A program made the position numbers and the translations under genes. Below the pieces are notes generated by a model. The model did not search any database. It saw only the letters and a program-made list of their open reading frames with translations, and was not told the DNA's origin. Shown here piece by piece: positions 48,112 to 57,056 of a DNA stretch of 64,000 nt. This stretch comes from Actibacterium sp. (GTDB lineage Bacteria; Pseudomonadota; Alphaproteobacteria; Rhodobacterales; Rhodobacteraceae). The DNA lies in NCBI GenBank assembly GCA_016278325.1, contig JADQCB010000002.1, forward strand, positions 124,001-188,000, given 5' to 3'. The stretch's first letter is position 1. Each line of letters opens with the position of its first letter.

Positions 48112-49163
48112 TTGCCGGACCCGGCGGATTTCGCCGGTTTCGCCCCGGCCTCGTCCTTCTTGCCCTTCTCCGGCGTCCTGGCGTCCGGTGCCGCCTTGCC
48201 GCCCCGCGACTCGCCCTGGTCCGGCGCCACGGCCGCGTCCGCCGCCACCGGCGTCACGGCGGCCTCGGCCAGCGCGGCCGGATCCGGGGCCGGAAGCGTG
48301 CCGCGCACCGCGGGGGGCTGGTTCATCAGCATCCGGGTGATCGTTATCAACTCGTCGCGCAGCTCCAGCCGGTGCGTCACCCGGTCGAGCATGCCGTGAT
48401 CGAGAAGATATTCGGCACGCTGAAACCCCTCGGGCAGTTTTTCACGGATCGTCTGCTCGATCACGCGCGGCCCGGCGAAACAGATCAGGGCGTTGGGCTC
48501 TGCGATCTGCACATCGCCCAGCATCGCGTAGCTGGCGGTCACGCCGCCGGTCGTGGGATGGGTCAGGACGACGATATAGGGCAGCCCGGCCTCTTTCAGC
48601 ATCTCCACCGCGACCGTGCTGCGCGGCATCTGCATCAGCGACAGGATGCCTTCCTGCATCCGCGCGCCCCCGGCCGCCGAGAACAGGATCAGCGGCCGGC
48701 CCAGCTTGACCGCGCGTTCGGCCGCGGCAATGATCGCATTGCCGACATACATCCCCATCGAGCCGCCCATGAAGCGGAAATCCTGGGCCGCGGCGACGAT
48801 CGGCGTGCCGCCCATCTCGCCTTCGGCCGCCAGCATCGCCTCGGCCTCGTTGGTGGCTTTCTGCGCCGCGCGCATCCGGTCGGGATATTTCTTCTGATCG
48901 CGGAAATGCAGCGGGTCGGCGAGCGGCCGGGGCACCTTGATCTCGGTGAAAATGCCGCCGTCGAACAGCGCCGCGAACCGCTCTCGCGGGGGCAGCGCCA
49001 TGTGATGGCCGCAACTGGTGCAGACATTCAGGTTTTCGCTGAGTTCGCGATGGAACAGCATGGTGCCGCAGTCGTCGCACTTGCTCCACAGGTTCTCGGG
49101 CACTTCGCGGCGCGAGAACAGCGAATTGATCTTGGGGCGGACAAAATTGGAAATCCAGTTCAT
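48108..49163 (-). CDS. accD: Acetyl-CoA carboxylase carboxyltransferase subunit beta
   Basis: Zn-ribbon subunit of the carboxyltransferase that makes malonyl-CoA for fatty acid synthesis. The 351 residues begin with the zinc ribbon (CDDCGTMLF ... CTSCGHHM), then the crotonase-like core with [28 protein letters not shown] and [17 protein letters not shown]. Residues from about 290 form an Ala/Pro/Lys-rich tail ([19 protein letters not shown]) that is not part of the catalytic fold. The GTGA overlap with folC suggests coupling. Confidence 0.96.
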   Translation of the reverse strand: MNWISNFVRPKINSLFSRREVPENLWSKCDDCGTMLFHRELSENLNVCTSCGHHMALPPRERFAALFDGGIFTEIKVPRPLADPLHFRDQKKYPDRMRAAQKATNEAEAMLAAEGEMGGTPIVAAAQDFRFMGGSMGMYVGNAIIAAAERAVKLGRPLILFSAAGGARMQEGILSLMQMPRSTVAVEMLKEAGLPYIVVLTHPTTGGVTASYAMLGDVQIAEPNALICFAGPRVIEQTIREKLPEGFQRAEYLLDHGMLDRVTHRLELRDELITITRMLMNQPPAVRGTLPAPDPAALAEAAVTPVAADAAVAPDQGESRGGKAAPDARTPEKGKKDEAGAKPAKSAGSGK

Positions 49164-49195
49164 GGGGGCTGCCTGTCGCTCCGGGTGCTGCGCCC

Positions 49196-49224
49196 GAAAT
49201 AAGCCGGGAACGCGGGAATTGCAA
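49196..49224 (-). promoter_or_regulatory. Probable accD-folC promoter
   Basis: On the minus strand TTGCAA (49224-49219) and TATTTC (49201-49196) are exactly 17 bases apart, in the 66-base gap before accD. The start would be near 49189, about 26 bases before the ATG. Confidence 0.4.
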
Positions 49225-49229
49225 TTGCA

Positions 49230-50117
49230 CTAGCGGCCAAGCGCAAGGCGTATCGCGCGCCAGATCACCACCAGCACCAGAACGTCCAGCGCCAGGCCGG
49301 GCAACAGCGACCCTGCCGCATCGAGACCGAACGGCGTGACGTAAAGCGCAAGCCCGGTGATCGTGCCCTTGACAGAGACCAGAAGCATCGCGTTGACGTT
49401 GTTCAGGAAATGCAGCGCCATGGCGGCGCCCAGGCTGCCCGTTTTCTCGGTCAGGTCGGCCGCGATCAGCGCGAAGGCGAATGTCGCGCCGACGATCGCC
49501 CAGGCATTGGCGCCGGCCTGCGGGTTCCAGTGCAGCGCCGCGAAGATCACTGCCGGAAGTCCCATCCAGATGGCGCGGGCGCGAAACCGGGCGGCAAGCT
49601 GCTGTTGCAGGTAGCCGCGGAAAAGCAGCTCTTCGGCGGTGGTCTGCAACAGGATCAGCGGCAGCGCCAGCGGCAGGAACCGCGCCCAGACCGCCAGTTC
49701 CATGTTCGCCACCGGGCGGGTCAGCGCCCATGTCGCCGACAGCGCCACCGCGTAGATCGGCACCAGGACCGCCAGGGTCACGGCGAATGTGCGACGGGTT
49801 TCATCGGCCGGACCGAACAGGCTGCCGGGGCTGCGATAGTGGCAGGCCGGCGCGGCCACGATCGTGCCCAGGAACAGCCCGGCGAAACTGGCAAGCAACA
49901 CCAGCGTGGGCCAGGGGGTGGTCGGGCCGGCCAGCTGCATCACCCAGCCGAAGTAATCAAGCGGTCCCAGCACCGGATAGAGCGCCACCAGGATCAGCGA
50001 GATTCCCCCCAGATAGATCAGCAGGATCAGGCCGATCCCCAGCAAGAGCCGCCAGATCTCGGGGTGGGTCCGGGCCGGTCCGATATAGGCGGTGAATTCG
50101 GGCGCGCGCATCTGCAT
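49230..50117 (-). CDS. CPBP-family intramembrane metalloprotease-like protein
   Basis: Polytopic membrane protein of 295 residues with about seven to eight hydrophobic helices and the three CPBP (Abi) motifs: TAEELLFRGYLQQ (EExxxR), VIFAALHWNP (FxxxH) and ALHFLNNVNAM (HxxxN/B). The catalytic Glu pair, Arg and His are all present, so intramembrane proteolysis is possible. Substrates are unknown, and members act in prenyl-protein-like processing or bacteriocin self-immunity. GGATCAGGATC lies just before the ATG. Confidence 0.88.
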   Translation of the reverse strand: MQMRAPEFTAYIGPARTHPEIWRLLLGIGLILLIYLGGISLILVALYPVLGPLDYFGWVMQLAGPTTPWPTLVLLASFAGLFLGTIVAAPACHYRSPGSLFGPADETRRTFAVTLAVLVPIYAVALSATWALTRPVANMELAVWARFLPLALPLILLQTTAEELLFRGYLQQQLAARFRARAIWMGLPAVIFAALHWNPQAGANAWAIVGATFAFALIAADLTEKTGSLGAAMALHFLNNVNAMLLVSVKGTITGLALYVTPFGLDAAGSLLPGLALDVLVLVVIWRAIRLALGR

Positions 50118-50179
50118 TGATCCTGATCCTTGCCTGCCCGCGCGAGGCTAGCCTGCCCCGGCACCGGCCGCAATCACGC

Positions 50180-50208
50180 TTGTGAAAGCGCCTGTCGGGG
50201 GATATTCC
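50180..50208 (+). promoter_or_regulatory. Possible ilvD promoter
   Basis: TTGTGA (50180-50185), 17 bases, TATTCC (50203-50208). GGAGGA (50225-50230) then serves as the ribosome-binding site for ilvD. No leader peptide or attenuator was recognised in the short gap. Confidence 0.35.
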
Positions 50209-50239
50209 CGAGACAGACCAGACCGGAGGAAATTTCGAC

Positions 50240-52003
50240 ATGCTCAAGCGCCCAACCGACAAGTCCCGCCTTCCCAGCCGCCATGTGACCGAGGGCCCGG
50301 CCCGCGCCCCGCACCGGTCCTATTTCTACGCGATGGGGATCAGTGACGAAGAGATCCACCAGCCCTGGGTCGGGGTTGCGACCTGCTGGAACGAGGCGGC
50401 GCCGTGCAACATCGCGCTCAGCCGGCAGGCGCAGGCCGTCAAGATGGGGGTCAAGGCCGGCGGCGGCACCCCGCGCGAGTTCACCACGATCACCGTGACC
50501 GACGGGATCGCCATGGGGCATGAGGGGATGCGCTCCAGCCTGGCCTCGCGCGAGGCGATCGCCGACACCGTGGAGCTGACGATGCGCGGTCATTGCTATG
50601 ACGCGCTGGTGGGGCTGGCGGGCTGCGACAAGTCGCTGCCGGGCATGATGATGGCGATGGTGCGGCTGAATACGCCCTCGGTATTCATCTATGGTGGCTC
50701 GATCCTGCCGGGCAAGGCGCCGCAGGTCGACGAGATCCCCGAGGATTTCCGCACCCGCGACCTGACCGTGCAGGACATGTTCGAGGCGGTGGGCCGCAAC
50801 CAGAACGGCAGCCTGTCGGACGCGGCGCTGGACATGCTGGAGCGGGTGGCCTGCCCCAGTTCGGGCGCCTGCGGCGGCCAGTTCACCGCCAACACCATGG
50901 CCTGCGTGTCCGAGGCGATCGGCCTGGCGCTGATGAACTCCTCGGGGATGCCCGCCCCTTACGAAAGCCGCGACCAGTATGGCGAGGCGTCGGGCGAGGC
51001 GGTGATGAACCTGATCGAAAAGAACATCCGCGCGCGCGACATCGTGACCTATGAAAGCCTGGTGAATGCCGCCCGCGTGGTGGCCTGCACCGGCGGCTCG
51101 ACCAATGCCGGGCTGCATCTTCCGGCGATCGCGCATGAGGCGGGGATCGATTTCGACCTGCTGGATGTCTGCGAGATCTTCCGCGACACGCCCTATTTCG
51201 TCGATCTCAAGCCGGGCGGCCAATATGTGGCCAAGGATCTGTACGAGGCCGGCGGCGTTCCGGTCGTCCTGAAGGAACTGCGCCGGGCCGGCCTGATCCA
51301 CGAGGATTGCATGACGGCCAGCGGCCGCAGCATCGGCGAAGAGCTGGACCTGATCACGCGCCAGGCCGATGGCCGCGTGATCCATCCGGTGGACAAGCCG
51401 CTGTCGAAGACCGGCGGCGTGGTCGGGCTGACCGGAAACCTGGCGCCCGACGGCGCGATCGTGAAGGTCGCCGGCATGACCGCCGAGCAGCAGGTCTTTA
51501 CCGGCCCGGCCCGCGTGTTCGAATGCGAAGAGGACGCGTTCGAGGCGGTAAAGGCCCGCGAATACGAGGAAGGCGAGGTCATCGTGATCCGCAATGAGGG
51601 GCCCGCGGGCGGACCCGGGATGCGCGAGATGCTGGCCACCACCGCCGCGCTGTCCGGCCAGGGCATGGGCAAGAAGGTGGCGCTTATCACCGATGGGCGC
51701 TTTTCCGGCGCAACGCGGGGTTTCTGCGTCGGCCATGTCGGCCCCGAAGCCGCACATGGCGGCCCGATCGCGTTTTTGAAAAACGGCGACCGGATCACCA
51801 TCGACGCGATCAAGGGCGAGATTTCGGTGGCGCTGAGCGACGCGGAACTGGCCGCGCGCAAGGCCGAGTGGAAAGGCCCGCGCCCGACCGATTACGCCTC
51901 GGGCGCATTGTGGAAATACGCGCAGCTGGTGGGCGATACGCGCAAGGGCGCCGTGACCCATCCCGGGGCCCGGGCGGAAACCCATGTCTATATGGACCAG
52001 TAG
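50240..52003 (+). CDS. ilvD: Dihydroxy-acid dehydratase
   Basis: Iron-sulfur enzyme of valine, isoleucine and pantothenate synthesis that dehydrates 2,3-dihydroxy-isovalerate and -methylvalerate. The 587 residues carry [17 protein letters not shown], the cluster/Mg region [30 protein letters not shown], and the C-terminal [23 protein letters not shown]. This is the typical bacterial IlvD layout with three cluster cysteines. The next gene starts 20 bases inside its end. Confidence 0.96.
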   Translation: MLKRPTDKSRLPSRHVTEGPARAPHRSYFYAMGISDEEIHQPWVGVATCWNEAAPCNIALSRQAQAVKMGVKAGGGTPREFTTITVTDGIAMGHEGMRSSLASREAIADTVELTMRGHCYDALVGLAGCDKSLPGMMMAMVRLNTPSVFIYGGSILPGKAPQVDEIPEDFRTRDLTVQDMFEAVGRNQNGSLSDAALDMLERVACPSSGACGGQFTANTMACVSEAIGLALMNSSGMPAPYESRDQYGEASGEAVMNLIEKNIRARDIVTYESLVNAARVVACTGGSTNAGLHLPAIAHEAGIDFDLLDVCEIFRDTPYFVDLKPGGQYVAKDLYEAGGVPVVLKELRRAGLIHEDCMTASGRSIGEELDLITRQADGRVIHPVDKPLSKTGGVVGLTGNLAPDGAIVKVAGMTAEQQVFTGPARVFECEEDAFEAVKAREYEEGEVIVIRNEGPAGGPGMREMLATTAALSGQGMGKKVALITDGRFSGATRGFCVGHVGPEAAHGGPIAFLKNGDRITIDAIKGEISVALSDAELAARKAEWKGPRPTDYASGALWKYAQLVGDTRKGAVTHPGARAETHVYMDQ

Positions 52004-52664
52004 GGGCCTGTCCGGCGCCGCGGCCCTGTTTATGCTTCTGGCGGGCTGCGCCGTTCCGGGCGCCAGCCCGCCGCAGACCCAAACCGTCGCCGGCGGGGCC
52101 GTGGTCGTGGCCGGGCCGCGCGGCTATTGCATCGATCGGGCCGGCTCGCGCGCGGCGGCCGACTCGTCCTTCGTGCTGCTGGGCAGTTGCGCCGCGATCA
52201 GCGGCGATGCCTCGGCGCCGCGCCCGCTGTTCCCCGCTGTGCTGACGGTCACCGTCGCGCCGAAACCGCCCGGCACCGGGGCGATCGCGGATCAGGCCGG
52301 AATCCTCGAACGCTATTTCGCGGCCCCGGAAGGCCGCGCCGCGATGGCGCGTGACGGCGACCCCGAAAGCGTCGAGATCGTCGAGACGATGACCCGCGAC
52401 GGGCTGTTCATCGTGCATGCCCGCGACCGGTTGGCGGAAACCGACGATGCGCTGACCCCGGACCGGTGGCGCGCGATCTTCGATCTGAACGGACAGATCG
52501 TCAACGCATCGGTCACCGGCATGGATATCCGGCCGATCACCCGCGATGTCGGACTGGCCCTGGTGTCGAGATTTGCCGCACGGATCCGCGAAGAGACCCG
52601 CGCGGCCGCGGCCGAAAAGCAGGCCGCACCGCCCCTGCCAGACAATCCGGCCCCGGGGGGATGA
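51984..52664 (+). CDS. Hypothetical lipoprotein downstream of ilvD
   Basis: A protein of 226 residues with a short signal peptide and the lipobox LLAGC (Cys22), so probably membrane-anchored in the periplasm. The body reads [40 protein letters not shown] and [14 protein letters not shown], ending in a long Ala/Arg-rich helix and Pro-rich tail. No domain is recognised. The ATG overlaps the end of ilvD by 20 bases; this start is favoured because it gives a complete lipoprotein signal. The following two genes are also uncharacterised. Confidence 0.65.
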   Translation: MSIWTSRGLSGAAALFMLLAGCAVPGASPPQTQTVAGGAVVVAGPRGYCIDRAGSRAAADSSFVLLGSCAAISGDASAPRPLFPAVLTVTVAPKPPGTGAIADQAGILERYFAAPEGRAAMARDGDPESVEIVETMTRDGLFIVHARDRLAETDDALTPDRWRAIFDLNGQIVNASVTGMDIRPITRDVGLALVSRFAARIREETRAAAAEKQAAPPLPDNPAPGG

Positions 52665-52734
52665 AAATCGTTCATGGTCTTGTCTTGGACGGCCGGGCGA
52701 TTGTATCAGCAAGTGAAGGATGAGGCGGGGCAGA

Positions 52735-53508
52735 ATGGCGCGACGGCTTGGCATGTTCCTCGACACGGTGCTGCGCAGGCGGGCCCTGCGCCGCTGGGCC
52801 CGGGTCGCGGACCGGGCCGAAACGCTGGATCTGCCCCGGCTGCGCACCGAGCGCGGCCATGCGCGGCAGTTGCGCCGGCAGGTGGATCGCGTCCTGCATG
52901 TGGCCGACGGGCGTCTGAGCCTGCCGCTGATCGGGTCCAACGCCTTCCGCAAGCCGCTGGGAACGGACTGGAGCTATCGGCCCGAGCTGTGGCGCGGCCC
53001 GTTGCATCCGCCGGGGGCCGCGGCGGTCGAAAGCCGCACCCGCATCGGCGACGAGGTCGTGGTTTTTCACGACTGCCAGGTGAGCGAGCTGACCCTGCGC
53101 CAGATCCGCAATCGCCTTGAAGGCGATCTTGCGCCTTTCGGCCTGCGGATGGACGTGTTCCGGTTCGACGGCTCGTTCCTTTCGGTGGTGATCGAACTGC
53201 CGGACTCCGCCGTCGAAGGCCTCAGGCAACGCCACCTGGTCCGGCTCGACACCATCGTCGAGATGGAAAAGCCGCTGGAAATCTTTGCCCGGCTGAATCT
53301 GCGCTATGGTCCGAATACCGAACAGATCGTGCGTGAGCTGCCGCTGGACGATCCGGAGGTGCATGTGGAGTTCGACCTCGCCTATACCGACGTGAAGGAC
53401 ATGCGGATCGACCGGATGTGGCTGGACCTGATCTTCGAGGATCCGGAAATGAACCAGATTACCCTGCGCGACCTGACGCTGAGCCGTCGTCCACGGGCCG
53501 AATTGTGA
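52735..53508 (+). CDS. DUF6478 family protein
   Basis: A protein of 257 residues with an Arg-rich N-terminus and no signal peptide. It belongs to a family described mainly in Rhodobacteraceae (assigned from memory of the family). Residues from about 90 are rich in alternating strands (RIGDEVVVFHDCQVSEL, FGLRMDVFRFDGSFLSVVIELP, DTIVEMEKPLEIFARLNLRYG, VHVEFDLAYTDVKDMRIDR), suggesting a beta-sandwich. Function is unknown. The ATG at 52735 has GGCGGGG at good spacing; an ATG 15 bases upstream has its GAAGG too close. The next gene begins 20 bases after its stop. Confidence 0.7.
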   Translation: MARRLGMFLDTVLRRRALRRWARVADRAETLDLPRLRTERGHARQLRRQVDRVLHVADGRLSLPLIGSNAFRKPLGTDWSYRPELWRGPLHPPGAAAVESRTRIGDEVVVFHDCQVSELTLRQIRNRLEGDLAPFGLRMDVFRFDGSFLSVVIELPDSAVEGLRQRHLVRLDTIVEMEKPLEIFARLNLRYGPNTEQIVRELPLDDPEVHVEFDLAYTDVKDMRIDRMWLDLIFEDPEMNQITLRDLTLSRRPRAEL

Positions 53509-53528
53509 AAATGCAGAAAGGCGCCGCG

Positions 53529-53909
53529 ATGGCCCAGACGCGACTGACGAAAACCCGATTGCAGGCCGGACGCTGGCAAGGCGTCCTGACCACCGATCCC
53601 CCGGCCGAGGCACCGCCCCCGCTGGAGGTTCGCCATCTCGACCGCAGTCTTGACGATCTCCGGGTGGAGCCGGCGCCGGGCCAGGCGGGCCGTTTCCTGG
53701 TCTCGGTTCCGATCCCGGCCGAGCTGTTGTCCGACGGGGTCCAGACCTTCGTGATCTGCGCCGCGGAAACCGGCGAGACGCTGGACAGCTTCACCATCAT
53801 CGCCGGCGAGGCGCTGGACGATGACATTCGCGCGGAAATCGCGCTGTTGCGCGCGGAACTGGACATGATGAAGAAAGCCTTTCGGCGGCATTGCCTGGAG
53901 ACGACATGA
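53529..53909 (+). CDS. Hypothetical protein with beta-rich body and C-terminal helix
   Basis: A protein of 126 residues, soluble, with two parts. The first is a strand-rich domain (RFLVSVPIPAELLSDGVQTFVI, TGETLDSFTIIAGE). The second is a C-terminal amphipathic helix, DIRAEIALLRAELDMMKKAFRR, that may form a coiled coil. No family is recognised. It follows the DUF6478 gene by 20 bases, and the two may form a complex; this is inference. The ATG at 53529 has AAAGG upstream; an ATG at 53511 lacks one. Confidence 0.55.
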   Translation: MAQTRLTKTRLQAGRWQGVLTTDPPAEAPPPLEVRHLDRSLDDLRVEPAPGQAGRFLVSVPIPAELLSDGVQTFVICAAETGETLDSFTIIAGEALDDDIRAEIALLRAELDMMKKAFRRHCLETT

Positions 53910-53941
53910 GGTTGCGCGATTGCCGGCACCAGGCGCGGCTG

Positions 53942-54388
53942 TCAGTGATGGTGATGGCCCAGCCCGCGGCGGATCATGACGTAGTTGATCGGAAACGCCG
54001 CGGCAAAGCCCACCGGCACCGCCACCAGAAGCGCGATCCAGAAGAGCGGCACGAAAATGCTGCTGACCGATGCGCCGCCCAGCAGGTATTCGGCCAGGTT
54101 CATCGCCAGTTCCATCGCGGCGATCGAGGCGACCTCGCCCACCCAGATCATCCGGAATGCCGCCCCGAGCGGGATTGACTGGCTGCGCGCCAGCGGCACG
54201 GTGGCCAGGCTCAGCCCGACGATGAAGGCCAGAACGGTGCCGATCCCCATCGACCACCACGCCCCCAGCCCGAGGCTGATGCCGATGGCAAGGCCGGCCA
54301 CCTCGCCGATCGTGCAGCCGATCGTGCAATGCGCCGTCGCGTGCAAGGCTGCCGAAAATGTGTGTTGTTTTTCATGTTCATGCGCCAT
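53942..54388 (-). CDS. DUF4396 membrane protein with histidine-rich ends
   Basis: A protein of 148 residues with about four membrane helices. The DUF4396 signature is HATAHCTIGCTIGEVAGLAIG near residue 20. Both ends carry histidines: MAHEHEKQHTF at the start and GLGHHHH at the stop. The CxxxC-type pair in the first helix and the histidines suggest metal contact, but no transport activity is known. AGGTGAAAGG precedes the ATG at 54388. It is divergent from a LysR regulator, and a palindrome lies between them. The TTGACA at 54422-54417 may be its -35. Confidence 0.75.
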   Translation of the reverse strand: MAHEHEKQHTFSAALHATAHCTIGCTIGEVAGLAIGISLGLGAWWSMGIGTVLAFIVGLSLATVPLARSQSIPLGAAFRMIWVGEVASIAAMELAMNLAEYLLGGASVSSIFVPLFWIALLVAVPVGFAAAFPINYVMIRRGLGHHHH

Positions 54389-54490
54389 GCCTTTCACCTA
54401 AAATCCGACGACGCGATGTCAACCGCGGCCTCACCCGCGCAGGGGCTCCGGGGTGGCGGCGCCTGTTTCGATCTCATTTACGATCCACTT

Positions 54491-54506
54491 CAATACCCAA
54501 GTATTG
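54491..54506. promoter_or_regulatory. Inverted repeat, possible LysR operator
   Basis: CAATAC (54491-54496), CCAA, GTATTG (54501-54506): a perfect 6-bp inverted repeat in the 198-base gap between the DUF4396 gene and the LysR gene. Such AT-containing palindromes are typical of LysR-type sites, and the region is AT-richer than its surroundings. Binding by the adjacent regulator is inference. Confidence 0.5.
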
Positions 54507-54586
54507 TCGGTGCCGTTCCGCAATCTTGCCCGAATTGCCCGCCATACCCGGGAGCAGAGGGACGGACACGGCGTAAAGGGTATGAG

Positions 54587-55492
54587 ATGGACCGATTGAC
54601 CGAAATGGAGGCCTTTGCCACGGTTGTGGACCAGGGCGGTTTCACCGACGCGGCCAAGAAGATGGGCATTTCCAAATCCGCCGTTTCCAAGCATGTCTCG
54701 TCGCTGGAAGCACGGCTGGGCGCAAGGCTTCTCAACCGCACAACGCGCCGGGTCTCTCCGACCGAGATCGGGCTGGCCTATTACGACCGGGCCCGCCGGG
54801 TGTTGAACGATGCCGGCGAGGCCGATGCGCTGGTCACCTCGATGCAGTCTGCGCCCTCGGGGTTGTTGCGCATTTCGGTTGCCACCGATTTCGGGGTCAA
54901 TCACCTGTCGCCGATCCTCAGCGATTTCCTGAAGGAATATCCCGACATCACCGTCAACATGGTTCTGAACAACCGCTATGTCGAACTGATCTCGGAAGGG
55001 TTCGACCTCGCGATCCGGGTGGGCGAGCTGGAGGACAGCACCCTGCGCGCGCGCAAGCTGACCGAAACCACCAAGCGCATGATCGGCGCGCCGACCTATT
55101 TCCAGCAATACGGGCGGCCGCAACGGATTGACGACCTGAACGAACACAAACTGCTGCATTATTCCAACCAGGCGGCCGGGAACATGTGGAAGATCACCGC
55201 GCCCTCGGGCGAGAAACGGCAGGTGCGCACCGCGGGCTGGCTGACCGTCAATGACGGCCAGTCATTGCTGAACGCGGCGATTTCGGGGCTGGGAATCGCC
55301 TATCTTCCCAGCTTTCTCTATCGCGACGCCCTGCAAAAGGGGCTGGTCGAGGAAGCGATCCCGGATCTGCCGGTCGAGAACCTGGGGATCTACGCGGTCT
55401 ATCCGCCCGGGCGTTTCACCCAGCCGAAAGTGCGTGCTTTCATCGATTTCCTGGTTGCCAGCTTTTCCGGCAAGGGGCCGGACATCTGGTAG
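54587..55492 (+). CDS. LysR-family transcriptional regulator
   Basis: A DNA-binding regulator of 301 residues. The N-terminal winged helix-turn-helix reads GGFTDAAKKMGISKSAVSKHVSSLEARLGARLLNRTTRRVSPTE split over residues 17-60. An effector-binding domain follows (RISVATDFGVNHLSPILSDFL, LGIAYLPSFLYRDAL). It resembles the CrgA/DsdC-like branch. The target and ligand are unknown; the divergent DUF4396 gene is the obvious candidate, with itself. AAAGGG lies before the ATG at 54587; the open frame further upstream is intergenic. Confidence 0.92.
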   Translation: MDRLTEMEAFATVVDQGGFTDAAKKMGISKSAVSKHVSSLEARLGARLLNRTTRRVSPTEIGLAYYDRARRVLNDAGEADALVTSMQSAPSGLLRISVATDFGVNHLSPILSDFLKEYPDITVNMVLNNRYVELISEGFDLAIRVGELEDSTLRARKLTETTKRMIGAPTYFQQYGRPQRIDDLNEHKLLHYSNQAAGNMWKITAPSGEKRQVRTAGWLTVNDGQSLLNAAISGLGIAYLPSFLYRDALQKGLVEEAIPDLPVENLGIYAVYPPGRFTQPKVRAFIDFLVASFSGKGPDIW

Positions 55493-55523
55493 AGGGCGCC
55501 CGGCAGGAAGGGAAAGCCGCGTT

Positions 55524-56495
55524 TTACCGGGTCGAGGTCAGAACAGCCTCGACCCTTCTGTTTTCGCGCCGGCCCTGTTCGGTCAGGTTGCTGGCGATCG
55601 GAACCAGAAACCCGACACCGCGGGCCGAAATCTGCCCGGCCGGGACGCCGAATTCGTTGACGAGCCGATCCTTGACCGATTGCGCCCGGTCGCGCGAAAG
55701 CGCGATATTGCCCTCCAGCGTCCCTTCGGCATCGGTATGACCGACAAGGGTGATCCGGCGCCCGGGATTGTCCTGCAGGTAAGCCGCCAGCTGGGACAGG
55801 CTGGTGAAGCTGCCGCTGCCCAGGGCGGAAGATCCCGTCGCGAAATTCAGATCGCCCAGCACCGCCCGGCCGCGCGATTCCAGGACCTGACCCAACGGCC
55901 CCGCATCCGAGAGCGTTCCCGGGCCGATCCGGGCGCCCTGCGGGGCCGGGGTCTTGGTCGAAACCGTGGCCGTGGGCATCGCGTCGGATTCCGCGCCCAC
56001 GCGCACCACATGCACATAGCCGCTGGTCGATGACCGGCTGACCAGCAGGCAGACATATTCCGGTTCGTCATCCGCGTCGACGCCCGTGCGTCGCGCGAAC
56101 AGGAACTGGAAATCGCCGAGATCGACATGCATCTGGGGCTCTGGCAGGATGTCCGAGGCATAGCGGAAATCGAACCCGCCGCAGGCATCGTCATCGCACT
56201 GGAACGGGATTTCGAATCCCTTTTCCCGCAGTTGGGCCCGCAACGGATCGAGAATCTGAAGCGTGGTCATGCCATTGATCGGGAATTTCCAGGCACGCTG
56301 GGTCACCGCCCCCTCGGCGCGCACCGTCGGCATGTTGCCATCGGCCCATGGTCCGGCCGGCAGATGATAGCTGGCCAGCTTGCCGATCTGCTCGCCCGAA
56401 AGGGTTGCCCGTTCGGGCAGTTTGAGAAGCTGCGCAGAGGCGCCGACGGGCACCAGGGCCATGATCGTGGCGAATATGAGGGCTCGGCTTGTCAT
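55524..56495 (-). CDS. OmpA-family outer-membrane/peptidoglycan-associated protein
   Basis: A protein of 323 residues with a signal peptide (MTSRALIFATIMALVPVGASAQ). The N-terminal half is of unknown type (about 22-200, with CDDDACGGFDFRYA and EPEYVCLLVSRS), and the OmpA/MotB C-terminal domain lies at about 205-320. That domain has the peptidoglycan-binding block VGHTDAEGTLEGNIALSRDRAQSVKDRLV and ARGVGFLVPIASN. The start overlaps the stop of the gene upstream (ATGA), so it is the last gene of the minus-strand run beginning with the sarcosine oxidase cluster. Confidence 0.88.
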   Translation of the reverse strand: MTSRALIFATIMALVPVGASAQLLKLPERATLSGEQIGKLASYHLPAGPWADGNMPTVRAEGAVTQRAWKFPINGMTTLQILDPLRAQLREKGFEIPFQCDDDACGGFDFRYASDILPEPQMHVDLGDFQFLFARRTGVDADDEPEYVCLLVSRSSTSGYVHVVRVGAESDAMPTATVSTKTPAPQGARIGPGTLSDAGPLGQVLESRGRAVLGDLNFATGSSALGSGSFTSLSQLAAYLQDNPGRRITLVGHTDAEGTLEGNIALSRDRAQSVKDRLVNEFGVPAGQISARGVGFLVPIASNLTEQGRRENRRVEAVLTSTR

Positions 56496-57055
56496 CGATA
56501 GGCGCCGTGATAGGCATCATTGGGTTGCATGTCGATGGCCGCGGCCACCCGGTTCGTCATGTTGAAGAACGCCGCGACCGAGGCAATGTCGAATATATCC
56601 CGGTCGGTGAAGCCCGCCTTGCGCAGGGCTTCACGGTCCTGTTCCTCTATCCTGTCACTCGATTCGGTTAATTTTGCGGCAAAATCCAGCATCGCACGCT
56701 GGCGTGGGTCCAGCTTCGCCGCGCGATAGTTCATGACCATGGCTTCGCCCAGCTTCGGATCGCCCGACAATTGCCGCACCGCGGCGCCATGCGCGACCTG
56801 GCAATACCAGCACCGGTTGATCGAGGAGACGACGACCGCGATCATTTCGCGTTCCAGCTTGCTCAGGCCGCTGTCGCCCAGCATCAACTCGTTATACATC
56901 GCGGTGAAGGCGTTGAGCTTGTCGATATCAAAAGCATAGGCCCGGAGCACGTTCGGCACCAGCCCGAGCTTTTCCTCGCACAGGTCGAAATATGACCGCG
57001 TCGCATCCGGAAGCGGATCGACCATTTCCAGGTCAAGCGCGGTCACTTTATCCAC
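56492..57055 (-). CDS. Carboxymuconolactone decarboxylase/AhpD-like peroxidase-related protein
   Basis: A protein of 187 residues of the AhpD-like fold with the CxxC active pair in RCWYCQVAHGAAVRQL. It also has LGLVPNVLRAYAFD and MLDFAAKLTESSDRI, as in the peroxidase-related branch of this family. A role as alkylhydroperoxidase-type reductant is suggested but not shown. The start is uncertain: GTG at 57055 lies one base past the GNAT stop and avoids overlap. A longer GTG (57115) runs into the previous gene. Coupled to the OmpA-family gene. Confidence 0.85.
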   Translation of the reverse strand: MDKVTALDLEMVDPLPDATRSYFDLCEEKLGLVPNVLRAYAFDIDKLNAFTAMYNELMLGDSGLSKLEREMIAVVVSSINRCWYCQVAHGAAVRQLSGDPKLGEAMVMNYRAAKLDPRQRAMLDFAAKLTESSDRIEEQDREALRKAGFTDRDIFDIASVAAFFNMTNRVAAAIDMQPNDAYHGAYR

Positions 57056-57056
57056 G

